A stretch of DNA of 64,000 nucleotides from Artocarpus heterophyllus (taxonomy: Eukaryota; Streptophyta; Magnoliopsida; Rosales; Moraceae). The translations under genes and the position numbers were made by a program. The stretch is taken from NCBI GenBank assembly GCA_025403435.1, contig CM046345.1, positions 4,099,052 to 4,163,051 on the forward strand. Direction: 5' to 3'. Every line of letters starts with the position of its first letter. Within the stretch, counting starts at the first letter, position 1. The notes beneath the pieces were generated by a model. The model saw nothing but the letters and a program-made list of their open reading frames with translations, was not told the origin of the DNA and made no database searches. Positions 13,957 to 26,400 of the stretch are shown here, in pieces.

Positions 13957-14365
13957 GAAGCGATTTCCTTCTTAATGAAGTTGAAGAATTTGCAGATTTT
14001 CGAAGAAGACGAGGACTTCCCTTCTGCTGCTTTCCCTTCTGACTAGGTGTGCTTGGTAAACTGTTTGTACTGGTGCTAGTATATGTGTTGGTCTCTCATT
14101 TTCTTTGCTTTTCTCTAAGAATGTGATTATGTGGAACTAAGCCATGTCTGAGACTTGATATGGCTTCTGTATTTAGTAAGTAATTATATCTGAAATTGGT
14201 TCCTACATATTTATTGTTTCAAAGTCCAAAAAAAAAAAAATTTGAAGTGGAATAAGGTTGGTTTTAAAGACGGGAAAAGTGAATAATTACTACAAATCTA
14301 GAGGAGCATATGAAATGGACCAAATAATCTTTGATTAGAGTATTACTTGAGAGACGCTTCTTAAT
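13957..14365 (+). pseudogene. Diverged second copy of the 3' end of the ATPase gene
   Basis: This stretch repeats the last ~90 coding bases and the 3' flank of the preceding pseudogene. The shared string TTTCCTTCTTAATGAAGT is followed by AGAATTTGCAG, GAAGACGAGGACTTCC, a TAG in the matching place, and then CTGTTTGTACTG.TGCTAGTATAT. Similarity fades past about 14220 but resumes weakly to about 14365. It is more diverged than expected for a recent event, so a tandem paralogue probably existed and was reduced to its tail. Confidence 0.7.
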
Positions 14366-17300
14366 GCGTTAATATATCAAAATTATTCCCTTTTCCTGCT
14401 GTTATTTTAACATTTTGCTATTGTAGCAGTGATGTGTCATTTAAAATTAACTGATAGTCTGTTTGGTTTTGGTTTAAATTTTGTGAAAGAAAATACTATA
14501 GTAAAAATGGTTAGAGCCGCGATTGCTGGTAAAAAAGCGGCAAACAAAAACAAAAAACCACAACAAATGCGAGAACGAAAATTACCTTGACGCCGGTGAC
14601 AGAGTAAGAAACAAGAAAAACGGCTATCCAAGAAACAAACGACGACAAACATTTACCGACTAAACGACTGATTACAACGTGAAAACGACAAGCTATCTTG
14701 AAAATACGGTAATCAAAGAAACAAATGATTACAACGTGAACACGACAATCTATCTCGAAACACCAACTAACAAAGAAACGACAACATGCTCAATAAATTC
14801 CTGCAAATGAAAAATGACAAATTGAAAGGCAAATTAATGATATACGACAGCTATAATTGAGGTAATTAAGAAATAAACGGCATAAAAAAGGGCAATATCC
14901 TTAGTAAACGACCAAAAAATAAAGAGGAAATTGAGAAAACATAACGATATAAAAGAAAAAAAGCACGGAGGAGAAACGATAACAACGGTGTTTCCAAATA
15001 CAGTTGATGAAATTAAAGACAATAACGTAAAAAAAGGGGATTTCTTTTTCTAAAAGAACTGCCCTTATTGAACCTAAAAAAACGACAATGAAAAATAAAA
15101 TGTAAAAACCATAAACGACAATTCAATAAATAAGCTTGCCTCATATTAACAAATGATGATAAGAATTAAAAAAAAAAAGGAAAAACAAATGAGAAGCAAT
15201 AATAGAACAAACAATGAGAAATTGAGAAAGGAGCCAATTATCTCAACATGAAAGTGAGAACAACAACAACGAAGGGCCTCACCGTGTAAAAGTAGGGCTG
15301 GCAATTCGTGTTCGTGTGTCGTGCTCGTGCTAACACGTTTATAACATGACACGATTAGACAAAACACAAATACAACACAATTAATAAACCTGTCTAAAAT
15401 ACAAACTCGAACACGAAACGCCTATAACACGTATATTATTACACGATTAAAAACAATTAATATTTAATTTTTTAATATATAATTTTTTTACACAATTAAA
15501 AAAATTAATATTTAATTTTTTTTTACTATATAATTTTTTTAAAACCAAAATAAATTAAAAAACTTTAAATATTAATGTAAATAATATAATAATTTTAAAT
15601 ATTGAATATTTTAAACTATATTTTTAATTTTTCCTCCAATTTTTAAATTATTAAATATGATTGTATTTCTATTTTCTCCTCGTCAAACAAAAATTACTTT
15701 AAAGCCATAGATGACTTTCATTTGTGATGCAGGCTTCAAAAGCAAAACTGAGGCATTATATTAGAGAAAAGTTAAGAGACAGTTCCTTTCACTTTTGATG
15801 TGGGACTTTTGGTGTCAAAAGTAAAAAATTATAATAAATATAATAAAAGCTATTATTGAATACTAAATGGCAGTCCAGCGTGGTGGTAACAAGCACAAAA
15901 AATGCACCCTTAGGTGCAGTTTTGAATCTTGAAGGCCTTTAAAATTCTTAATTTTTTTTAATTTTAAGTTTAAATGTACGGGTCGTGTTGTGTCATATTG
16001 ATATGTTTACTGCACGTTTAATTAAGCATGCTGAACGCGCTAGCACGAATCCAACACATTTATTTTCGTGTTGTTCATGCCAACTCATTTATGGCCCAAT
16101 TAATAACGTGCCATCTAAACCCATTTATCTCATGTTGTTTTCGTATCGTATCATCGTACCATATCTGAAATTGCCGACCCTGTATAAAAGAAAAAAAAGT
16201 AGAAACTACAGTTATCTCAGTAAACATCAACAGGTAAGAAACGACATCAACGACAAGAAGAGAAACAAGAACAACGTGCAAACGACAATCAGCTGAAAGC
16301 GCGTACGAACAAAGACACGACAATCTAGAGCAAAAAACAAAAGACAGGACAAAAAACTCAATATGAGACAGAAAAATGAGAAACTCAAGGTGAAAATAAA
16401 AGTTAAGTACGACGATTAAGAAAGTTAAATTTTAAAAAACGACAATCACCTCAGTAAACGACCAAAAATTTGACCGGCCGTTAACACACGATCAGGGTAA
16501 AAAATGACACGGCATCGAATCGACAACTAGAAAAATAAACGACGGTAACGTGAGAACAACAAATAAAGAAACTATAAACAATGCCTTATCAAACGACATC
16601 AAATAGAAACGACGATGAAAGAAAAAACAAGAAGGCAATGAGCGAAAACGCATTAAATTATCTACGACATGCAAGAAAGACAGCAAAATTCCAAATAAAA
16701 AACAAAAGATTTCTGCTTTGGTGATCAGCAAAATAATCGATCTTTCTTTTTTTTTTTTCCTCTTTCCGGCTTATTTAATATCGTTAGATGTCCTGATTAT
16801 ACCACATTACTGTAATTTGCTGGGGATAAACTGAATTCTGCACTGTTTAATAATAATTCAACTTAAGTCTGAATTCTGAACAACAAGAATAAGAATAATC
16901 CAATATGCATTAAAATATTTATTAAATTTAAATATCAACTGATATTGCAATTAACTTGTAATTAGAATTCAACACGTAAATGGTAATTAAGTTATGCATA
17001 TCTTTTTTAACCAATTGTTTATTCATGACTTGTCATGTTGTTATTTGCTATCTAAATTTAGTAAACAATTTAGAGGGCATTCGATTGCCGGTGTAAGAGA
17101 AAATGTTCTAACAAATCTGATTCGAACTAAATTTTTTTCAGTTGGAACCAAGTTGCTAAACAAACAAACTATGACACATATACCAATTAGATATCTCAAC
17201 AAAAGTTCCATTCTTTTTTTTTTGTTTGGTTCTTTTGTAGGAAATTTCAAATGTGCTATGAACTAATCAGGTCATGAAACATAAAATACAATACCAGTTG

Positions 17301-17442
17301 TTGCCCTGAGTACTCCTGACCAAGAATTAAAGGATAATTAGGAAGAAGATGACCAAAACCAAAAAAAAAAAACAAATTCCTAGGAATTAGTATACATATA
17401 AATATGGATTAATTTGGAGTCTCCTAGGATAAATTTAATCAA
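14366..17442. other. Intergenic region rich in AAACGACA motifs, no gene found
   Basis: Between about 14500-15150 and 16200-16640 the plus strand is crowded with AAACGACA/AACGACAA words, the complement of the GTCGTTT repeat in the upstream pseudogene intron. A hAT-type insertion (15293-16182) splits the block. The remainder, 16740-17442, is AT-rich with nothing recognisable apart from the 3' flank of the minus-strand gene that ends at 17443. Confidence 0.5.
15285..16190. mobile_element. Non-autonomous hAT-type element (890 bp) with near-perfect 8-bp TSD
   Basis: The element runs 15293-16182. Its left end, TAGGGCTGGCAATTCGTG, and the reverse complement of its right end, CAGGGTCGGCAATTTCAG, form imperfect terminal inverted repeats. 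It is flanked by TGTAAAAG (15285-15292) and TATAAAAG (16183-16190), which differ at one base; 8-bp duplications are typical of hAT. The interior is AT-rich with no transposase frame. Its ends resemble those of the element at 52069-52668. Confidence 0.7.
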
Positions 17443-20400
17443 TCAAGAGGTTGATTTTCTGGCAAGAAGAGAGGCTCTGACGTCCCTATTAGGATGATAA
17501 CATGATTTAACGTTGAGTAGTTGCTTTACAGCAACTGGTCCTCCTCTGCACAATGCCCTCCTGAATCTCATTCGGCTTTTTCCTGAGCTCTTCTTTATTA
17601 TCTTGGTCTTCGGTTCCTGAAATTAATTTTTGATAATGTTAATTTCAAAACAAGTTATCTCATTTGAGAAAAATTAAACAAAATCAAATTATTTTGTCAT
17701 ATCCTAAACCAAAGACATAATTATAACAAGCACTTTATGTTTGAAAAATATAAGTCTAGGGGCGGAGTCGTATGTTATAATTATATATTGTGACACCCGT
17801 TATTCTCCTAACGGGTATTGAGGTAATTAAATTAATTTTAATGTATAAAAAAAAATTGCTTCATTTAAATTTATTTTATAATATTTATTTTTATCTATTT
17901 TTAAGTTTTTTTAAAATTCTCCTATATTTATTTAGTATGATTACTAAAAAGCCTTAGAACTTCTAATAAATCTCAAAAATGTCATATTGGCATTATGTGT
18001 GTTAAAGTCTTTAGATGAGACATAAGGATATCTTTTCCAACTACTCTTGACCCTCATTTTCTTTATTTCCTCCGTGACATGCTTCAACATGTCTCCTCTA
18101 TAATTGTTTCCATCACTTCTCTTCAAAGACTTCATCTTTTCTTCCTTTCTCTTCCACGGTTCCCACACTCTTCTTCTCATTTCTTTGCTGAAGCAAAATA
18201 CTTAGAGAACTTCTTCAAGGCAGCCATAAAAATCAGCCACCATCACCTCCATTTGAGCAAGAATTTCAGTCATTCCGAAGTAAAGGAACCTGTTTTGAAG
18301 CCATTTCAAGCTTCCAACTAACCATAATCCGAGGTTAGAATCTTATGAACAAATTTAGTCTTTCATTTATAAATTTTCTTTTATACTAAAGGATTATTCA
18401 AATTTGCGTTCTTAAACCTAAGTATATGTTTGTTGCTATTTTGGAGCATATGTATGAAGTCTAAGTGTATATGCCCTAGACAGAAAATTTATATTGTTAA
18501 ACTTTGTAATACCTCTATGGGCAGTGGTTATTTCTTGAAATTCTAAGATTAAATTAAAATAAATTTTATGAATGTAGTTGTATGTTGTGCTTTAGTTTTA
18601 ATTGTCCTTATGCACGCCTTAGGATCAAGGGAGTATGGAGCTAACGTTAATTGATTCCAGGATTAAGAGACTGTTGATAAGCTTAAAAGGTAGGGATTCT
18701 ATTACTCATCTTTTGTGAGGTTTTTATAGAATTAAAATTGATTGTTTTGCCGCAATATATATATCTATGTTGAACTGATATTATATGATTATCACATATG
18801 AAACTATGACATGGACTCGTCTTGTATTTTACGGAGAGGAACATAATGAATTGACACATGTTATAAATTGAGAAGCATGGTTAGGAAAACTAACTCTATT
18901 GATAATGATTCAATATAGAGAAATTGTGAGACATGAAGAGGGCAACGGTTACGTCCTTGGGCATGAATACCCTAAAAGGTAAAATAGGGGGAAGGCGATG
19001 ACGCTTCCTTGGGTTGAAAGTCCCAGAACACACTGTACAGGAATCGACTTGGTGAGGACTCGGGGCTTGATGTCCCCTCACCGGAACACCCTTGGAATGT
19101 TTATAGGGTGATCAAGTGCGCCCATTTGGGTTTCGATGAGTTGAGTGATACTCAATTTAACATGGATACCTAGGAACAATGATGATTGGTAATATTTGTA
19201 TAAATGTGTAATTATGACACTTGGTAATGATTAACTACGGTATCCATAAGATGTGATCATAATAAACCTCATAATCTGGAATATGATGTAACTTACTAAC
19301 CATGCAGATTTTAATGTGGTAATGATAGAGGTGAGTAATGGCTTTCTCTACTGAGCATAGTGTTGCTCATTCCCTTATGTTTATATCTTTTCAGGACTCA
19401 CTAAGTGTGAGGTGGCTACGAGAAATATAGTTGAGGAAGTGATGTAGCTATATTACATTGGGACTGCTTCAATTGTTGAGAATGTTCTTCATGATAATGT
19501 AAGCATCAATTGTTACTTTCTGTGACTGTATTACAATGTGTTGAGGGTTAAAATGATGATGACAACAGTTTATATTATTAAATTTAAGGTGCTACATTAA
19601 AACTGTGGTTTATTTGTCGTTTATATTTTTATTTTTGAGTTGAGAGTTTTCATTTAAGTCCCGGGTAAATTTTAATCTTTAAGGTTTTACTTTTATTATT
19701 TATTTTATTGTATCTCATTAAAAACTGTTAACCCCCATATAGGGGCGTTACAGAATTTTTGGTATCAGAGCCTAGGTTCGGTTAACCTAGGGAGTGTAGC
19801 ACCACTTTAAAAAAATATATTTTTGAGATGGTTTTGAAACTGAATTTTCATTGTCATCATCAAAATGAACCTTCACATTGATTTATACAGTCTAGAAGGA
19901 TGTAACATGGAAAGGCCATAGAATAAAAATACTAATGGTTATATGAGTACAATAATTATATAGAAGGAAAGTATTAATAGTTATGAGGGAATGATAATTA
20001 TATGAAATGAGTTTATAAGTAGAATGCTTATGAGAGATTCGTATAATATTTGGATCTATAAGCATATTTAATTCGTATAAACGATGAGAAATTCGTGTAG
20101 ATACGAGGATTTAAGAGCCTTTTGTCTCGTGAAAAACAATAAGAAATATAAGGCTTAATTTATTGATTTTAAAGTTTGGCATAGATATGCCAAATTTTTC
20201 GTAATTGATTCAAACCTAAGTAATGATTATGTGTGGATTCGATGGAGCACATAAGTGTCAATGTCTTTTCTTAAAAGTTCTATATATTCGAGGAATATGA
20301 TATAAGTTGGGAATCATGGTATTGAATCTTGAGAGAGATAAATGTTAGACTTTTGGTCTGTTGAGACTGTGTAAAGTCTAGAATGCATGAATCTCAAAAT

Positions 20401-23400
20401 TGGAATATTTCGTTATGTACATTGTATTTAAGTGTATCAGTGAATCTTTTGGTTACTTAAGGTTTTGTTATATGAGGAAATTATATATTGTATAAGTAGA
20501 ATTGTGGGGATTGTAGATGTTCTTAAGTAGTAACATCAAGTGTCTTTGTTCATTGATATGGTCTACGTTGAAAGACGTAAATCGTATTGATTTCAAGGTT
20601 AGTCACATTCTAAACCCTTGGTAGTAATGATGATGAATCCATTGATAGATGTTGAGTATTAGGAATAACATATGGGTGTATGTATTGTTCAATAAGGTTT
20701 TGATTAAAACAAAATTATTTGAGTTGCTGGAGGATTATGTTGTTATGAAATGATTTTAAATATCATTCAGGAAGATCCTTGTTGTCCTTAAATTAGATTT
20801 GTTGTTTATAGTTAACTTTATCTATAGTGGGCTTTGAATTGGGTTTAAGATTCATACGAATTGGTTTTCAATTTTATGTTTGTTATTTAACTCGTTCCAA
20901 ATGTGTTAAGGCCCGAAACAACCTGACCATTTTCAACTTAGAACATTTGGGCCTAGTTCAAATCTTAAATCAGTTTGATTCACACTGTCTCTCCCACGTG
21001 GTCTCTATACGTGTCATATACAGTGGTTTAATTATTGTTTACATATACGTTTACTGTGCATAGGAGCTTATTTCTCCGAGTTCATTTTTTCTCTCTTAAT
21101 TTGTTATTTTCTCTCTAAATCGCAAATCCTCTTCTTTTTCATTAGAAATTCTTCTTTTCCTCTAAAAGAAGAAGGAATTCTAGGATTCTGCAATTTACTA
21201 TCTTAATTTTTCCTTTCTATTTACTCTTCTTTCATCTCATCATGGACCCAAAGTACCAACACATGAGAAAGTATTTCCCATCACTCTCCCAAAAGATTCT
21301 CAGAAAGAAATACAAGGCTAGAATTACTCGGTTGTGGATTCTTATGCGTTTTGGTATCCCTTGTGATGTGAGAATGTTAATAGAGGGGAAAATCCGTCCG
21401 AGTGACTTTAGTCAAGATGTCGGTTTACCAGGAACAGGTACCAGTCGTAGTGCAATGAAAAGAAGAGCTCGTGCCATCGTGGTCACTTGTAACAAATGTG
21501 GAAGACAAAATTGTAACGGTAAATGTACTTCACCTGGTTATATGTCTACGAATAGAGAGGATAAAATAAGGTTTTGTAGGGATGGACTTTCAAAGGAGAA
21601 CTTGGATAGCATCCATCCTCCTCTCCACGGTCACCCTAGTGGATATGTTCAAGGAGCTATTTTTAAACTCTGGCCTAAATTTTATACAGAAAGACAACGC
21701 CTCAGGAATATGGTATTTCTAGATCCTGTTTGCCAAGCCATAAGAAAACTGGATGGGGAATAAGTCATCGCTCTATAAAGGTTATTTAGTCTTTGCTTAT
21801 TTGAAGCAGTTTTAGCTGATGTTCAACAGTTTGTGTTTTTCTTTTACTCAGAATATTTGCTTTTGTGTTTGAAATAATTGTGATTATTAGATTGATACAG
21901 TAAGTGTTAATATCTTATTTAATTTATGATTTTCTTAAATATATATATAATAAAATATATTATCTTATCAGACACGTTACATACGGTACAGTAATATGTT
22001 TGAATTTTGAAAAGCTTATCCAGATATTTCAAGATTTGTGTCTCAAATTTCAAAAGTTCTACAGTATTTGTCGTTTATATTAAATTTCTAGACTTGGTGT
22101 ATATTTGTCAAAAAGTCTACAGTTGTGTCATGAGGGTCTTTTGTCGAATTGTTCTCAATTGTCAAAAGTTATACAATTAGAGTCTAATCTTTTTCAAAAA
22201 GTGAATCAGATTTTCTGTAAACTATCAATCACCTTATCTTACTTTCTTATCCGCACAAGATTTTGTTTAAATCTTTGGATTACCTTTTCATTACCTACTC
22301 GTCTATCTCTTTAGCCCTTTTTGTATATTTCTCATCTTTAAAAACTCATGTAGAACCCGAAGTCTAAGTGGAGCAGACATTAAGCAACCACTTCTATAAA
22401 CCAAATATGTCTACCTCCCAGTCCACGAAGAAAATAAAGAATGTCTGTGTCTTTTGTGGTTCCAGCTTTGGAAAAGATAAAGCTTATTTAGAAGCTGCAA
22501 ATCACTTAGGGCAAGTCCTAGCACGCAAGAAGATTAACATAATCTATGGGGGTGGTAGTATAAAAATGATGGTAAATATGGCACTAGCAGCTAGGTCTAG
22601 CGACGCTACTGATGTAAGAATTTGGCCTCATATTCCAGTTGAAGGAAACCTTTGTAAGGAAGCCATAGGTAAGGGAGAAGGAGTCAGGAGTATCCCTAAA
22701 AATTTTAAAGACATAATCTATAATTCTGATGCTTTTATAGCATTACCTGGTGGTCTAGGTACTCTTGAGGAAATATTCGTAGTTGCTTGTGGGCAATTGT
22801 TGGGCTTTTATTCCAAACCTTTGGGACTGCTGAATGTAAATGGTTTTTATGACGGTCTTTTGAAATTTATAGATTACGCTGTGGAAGAAAACATCACTAC
22901 AGAATCGGAGAGACAAATCTTTGTCACTGCTTCAACAGCTGAGGAATTGATAGATAAAATGCAAATCATACATCCAGAATCCGACACTGCAACATCCAAG
23001 CTTGAATGGGAAAGGGAAAGCCGGGAGCGGCCAATTGATTTGAATCTCCATCTGTAATCTTTTTGTTTTATCTTTGGCATGTAGGCATGTGTGTCCGTAT
23101 TTCGTGTGTTACGAATAACCGTTTACCTTGTATTCTGTGTTTCTTGTGGTACGTCGTTGTTCAATCTTTTAGATTCATTGAGCCTAATGCCGGGATGGCT
23201 GGATACGGAGTACTTGATGCTCTCGAAACGCATCCTTCTTAAGGTCCGATCTTTTGTTTATCGATGTTTTTGTATCCTCTAAGCATGCATGATATGGATA
23301 GCTGGTATACGGAGTGCCTTGTACTCTCGAAACGTATCCGTATTATGTTTGTAATGTGTAATATTCTGTTAATATTATGTGGAAGTACCAGAGTCAGTTA

Positions 23401-26400
23401 TGGGGATATTCCATATGAAATATGAGTATATTATTTGGATTGAATGTTTGTGTCATGAGGATAGCTGTTTAATGAAAAATATGCCGGGTATGTTTGCAAC
23501 TCTGAGATTCCGTTTAATATCTCTATGAGTAAGTTTAATGTATAGTTTTGAATAAAAGTGTTTGTGATATATGTTTTATGATTATGTTTTAGTTTATTAG
23601 TTAAGGTATGAAATCAAATATATTTGACTTTTCCTTACTCAAAAAGGAAAAGGAACCTAAAGATGAAGTATATAAAATTTCTCTGGCAATCTCCTTAAAT
23701 GTGATTGTAAATCACAGTCCATGGACAATGAAGGACTGGAATCATGGTATGGTCAATATGTATGCCTGATCAGATTCTTAGACTATTACACGGTGTTATA
23801 AGTTGAAACTTGTCAGAAATACTCTCATTGAGGGATTTAGGAGTAAGATTTATTATGCAAGTAAATGAGTGGAGATACGATAACTTAAATTTGGAGGACA
23901 AACAACATTAACGGTTTAGACTCGAAATTGGAATCATAATGGAATTAAAATTTTTACTAGTATTGCTAGAATTGAAATTTCGAGGACGAAATTTCTTTAA
24001 GGGGGGTAGAGTTGTGACACCCGTTATTCTCCTAACGGGTATTGAGGTAATTAAATTAATTTTAATGTATAAAAAAAAATTGCTTCATTTAAATTTATTT
24101 TATAATATTTATTTTTATCTATTTTTAAGTTTTTTTAAAATTCTCCTATATTTATTTAGTATGATTACTAAAAAGCCTTAGAACTTCTAATAAATCTCAA
24201 AAATGTCATATTGGCATTATGTGTGTTAAAGTCTTTAGATGAGACATAAGGATATCTTTTCCAACTACTCTTGACCCTCATTTTCTTTATTTCCTCCGTG
24301 ACATGCTTCAACATGTCTCCTCTATAATTGTTTCCATCACTTCTCTTCAAAGACTTCATCTTTTCTTCCTTTCTCTTCCACGGTTCCCACACTCTTCTTC
24401 TCATTTCTTTGCTGAAGCAAAATACTTAGAGAACTTCTTCAAGGCAGCCATAAAAATCAGCCACCATCACCTCCATTTGAGCAAGAATTTCAGTCATTCC
24501 GAAGTAAAGGAACCTGTTTTGAAGCCATTTCAAGCTTCCAACTAACCATAATCCGAGGTTAGAATCTTATGAACAAATTTAGTCTTTCATTTATAAATTT
24601 TCTTTTATACTAAAGGATTATTCAAATTTGCGTTCTTAAACCTAAGTATATGTTTGTTGCTATTTTGGAGCATATGTATGAAGTCTAAGTGTATATGCCC
24701 TAGACAGAAAATTTATATTGTTAAACTTTGTAATACCTCTATGGGCAGTGGTTATTTCTTGAAATTCTAAGATTAAATTAAAATAAATTTTATGAATGTA
24801 GTTGTATGTTGTGCTTTAGTTTTAATTGTCCTTATGCACGCCTTAGGATCAAGGGAGTATGGAGCTAACGTTAATTGATTCCAGGATTAAGAGACTGTTG
24901 ATAAGCTTAAAAGGTAGGGATTCTATTACTCATCTTTTGTGAGGTTTTTATAGAATTAAAATTGATTGTTTTGCCGCAATATATATATATCTATGTTGAA
25001 CTGATATTATATGATTATCACATATGAAACTATGACATGGACTCGTCTTGTATTGTACGGAGAGGAACATAATGAATTGACACATGTTATAAATTGAGAA
25101 GCATGGTTAGGAAAACTAACTCTATTGATAATGATTCAATATAGAGAAATTGTGAGACATGAAGAGGGCAACGGTTACGTCCTTGGGCATGAATACCCTA
25201 AAAGGTAAAATAGGGGGAAGGCGATGACGCTTCCTTGGGTTGAAAGTCCCAGAACACACTGTACAGGAATCGACTTGGTGAGGACTCGGGGCTTGATGTC
25301 CCCTCACCGGAACACCCTTAGAATGTTTATAGGGTGATCAAGTGCGCCCATTTGGGTTTCGATGAGTTGAGTGATACTCAATTTAACATGGATACCTAGG
25401 AACAATGATGATTGGTAATATTTGTATAAATGTGTAATTATGACACTTGGTAATGATTAACTACGGTATCCATAAGATGTGATCATAATAAACCTCATAA
25501 TCTGGAATATGATGTAACTTACTAACCATGCAGATTTTAATGTGGTAATGATAGAGGTGAGTAATGGCTTTCTCTACTGAGCATAGTGTTGCTCATTCCC
25601 TTATGTTTATATCTTTTCAGGACTCACTAAGTGTGAGGTGGCTACGAGAAATATAGTTGAGGAAGTGATGTAGCTATATTACATTGGGACTGCTTCAATT
25701 GTTGAGAATGTTCTTCATGATAATGTAAGCATCAATTGTTACTTTCTGTGACTGTATTACAATGTGTTGAGGGTTAAAATGATGATGACAACAGTTTATA
25801 TTATTAAATTTAAGGTGCTACATTAAAACTGTGGTTTATTTGTCGTTTATATTTTTATTTTTGAGTTGAGAGTTTTCATTTAAGTCCCGGGCAAATTTTA
25901 ATCTTTAAGGTTTTACTTTTATTATTTATTTTATTGTATCTCATTAAAAACTGTTAACCCCCATATAGGGGCGTTACATATATAAATCAGGTAAGAGATT
26001 TCACGTATTATGAAGTAAAGCCAATATAATATTTCAAAATTTCACAAGAATAACTACAAATTCGATTAGATTCACATATAAAATAATAATAAAAAAGTAA
26101 GATGGCCTGCCTACCCATAGTCATACGTGGCTCCACTCAAACTACTAATTTGCTCACACTTTCAATATCCAAGTTATAAGGTTTTTTTTCAGGGATTTAA
26201 CTTATATATGCCCCTTTTTCTGTCCCTTTTCGTGTTTTTCTAATAATATCATGTCAATATCAATTAAAATATTTTAACTGACATGATTCGTAACATAACA
26301 TTTTAATTGATATGGTATTTTATTGACGTGACATGATATTATTAGAGGAACATAAAAGGGACATGAATAAAGAGATACATGAGTCGGATCTATTTTTCAC

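Larger units (their letters stand above)
17784..25983 (+). mobile_element. LTR retrotransposon copy 1 (non-autonomous, carries Cys4 protein and LOG-like ORFs)
   Basis: The full element is 17789-25978, flanked by the 5-bp duplication TATAT at 17784-17788 and 25979-25983. It has two LTRs (17789-19752 and 24013-25978) starting TGTGACACCC and ending CGTTACA, a primer binding site and a polypurine tract. The internal region of ~4.26 kb has no gag, protease, reverse transcriptase, RNase H or integrase frame that I can see, so it should need enzymes in trans. A residue of a Ty3/Gypsy polyprotein end is suggested by the FRGRNFFKGG-like frame just before the polypurine tract, a tail I associate with Tekay-type chromoviruses. 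I noticed only three substitutions and one 2-bp AT indel between its LTRs, so the insertion is recent. Confidence 0.95.

Noticed and set aside
17944..18321. Overlapping 78- and 80-codon frames on both strands, repeated in all four LTRs
   Set aside because: They lie inside LTRs, overlap each other antisense and have low-complexity composition; conservation is explained by LTR identity.
20827..21063. 78-codon frame in the element leader
   Set aside because: Not open in copy 2 and no motif.
22368..22406. Upstream extension of the LOG-like frame
   Set aside because: It begins with GTG, not ATG; the first ATG in frame is at 22407, just before the conserved region.
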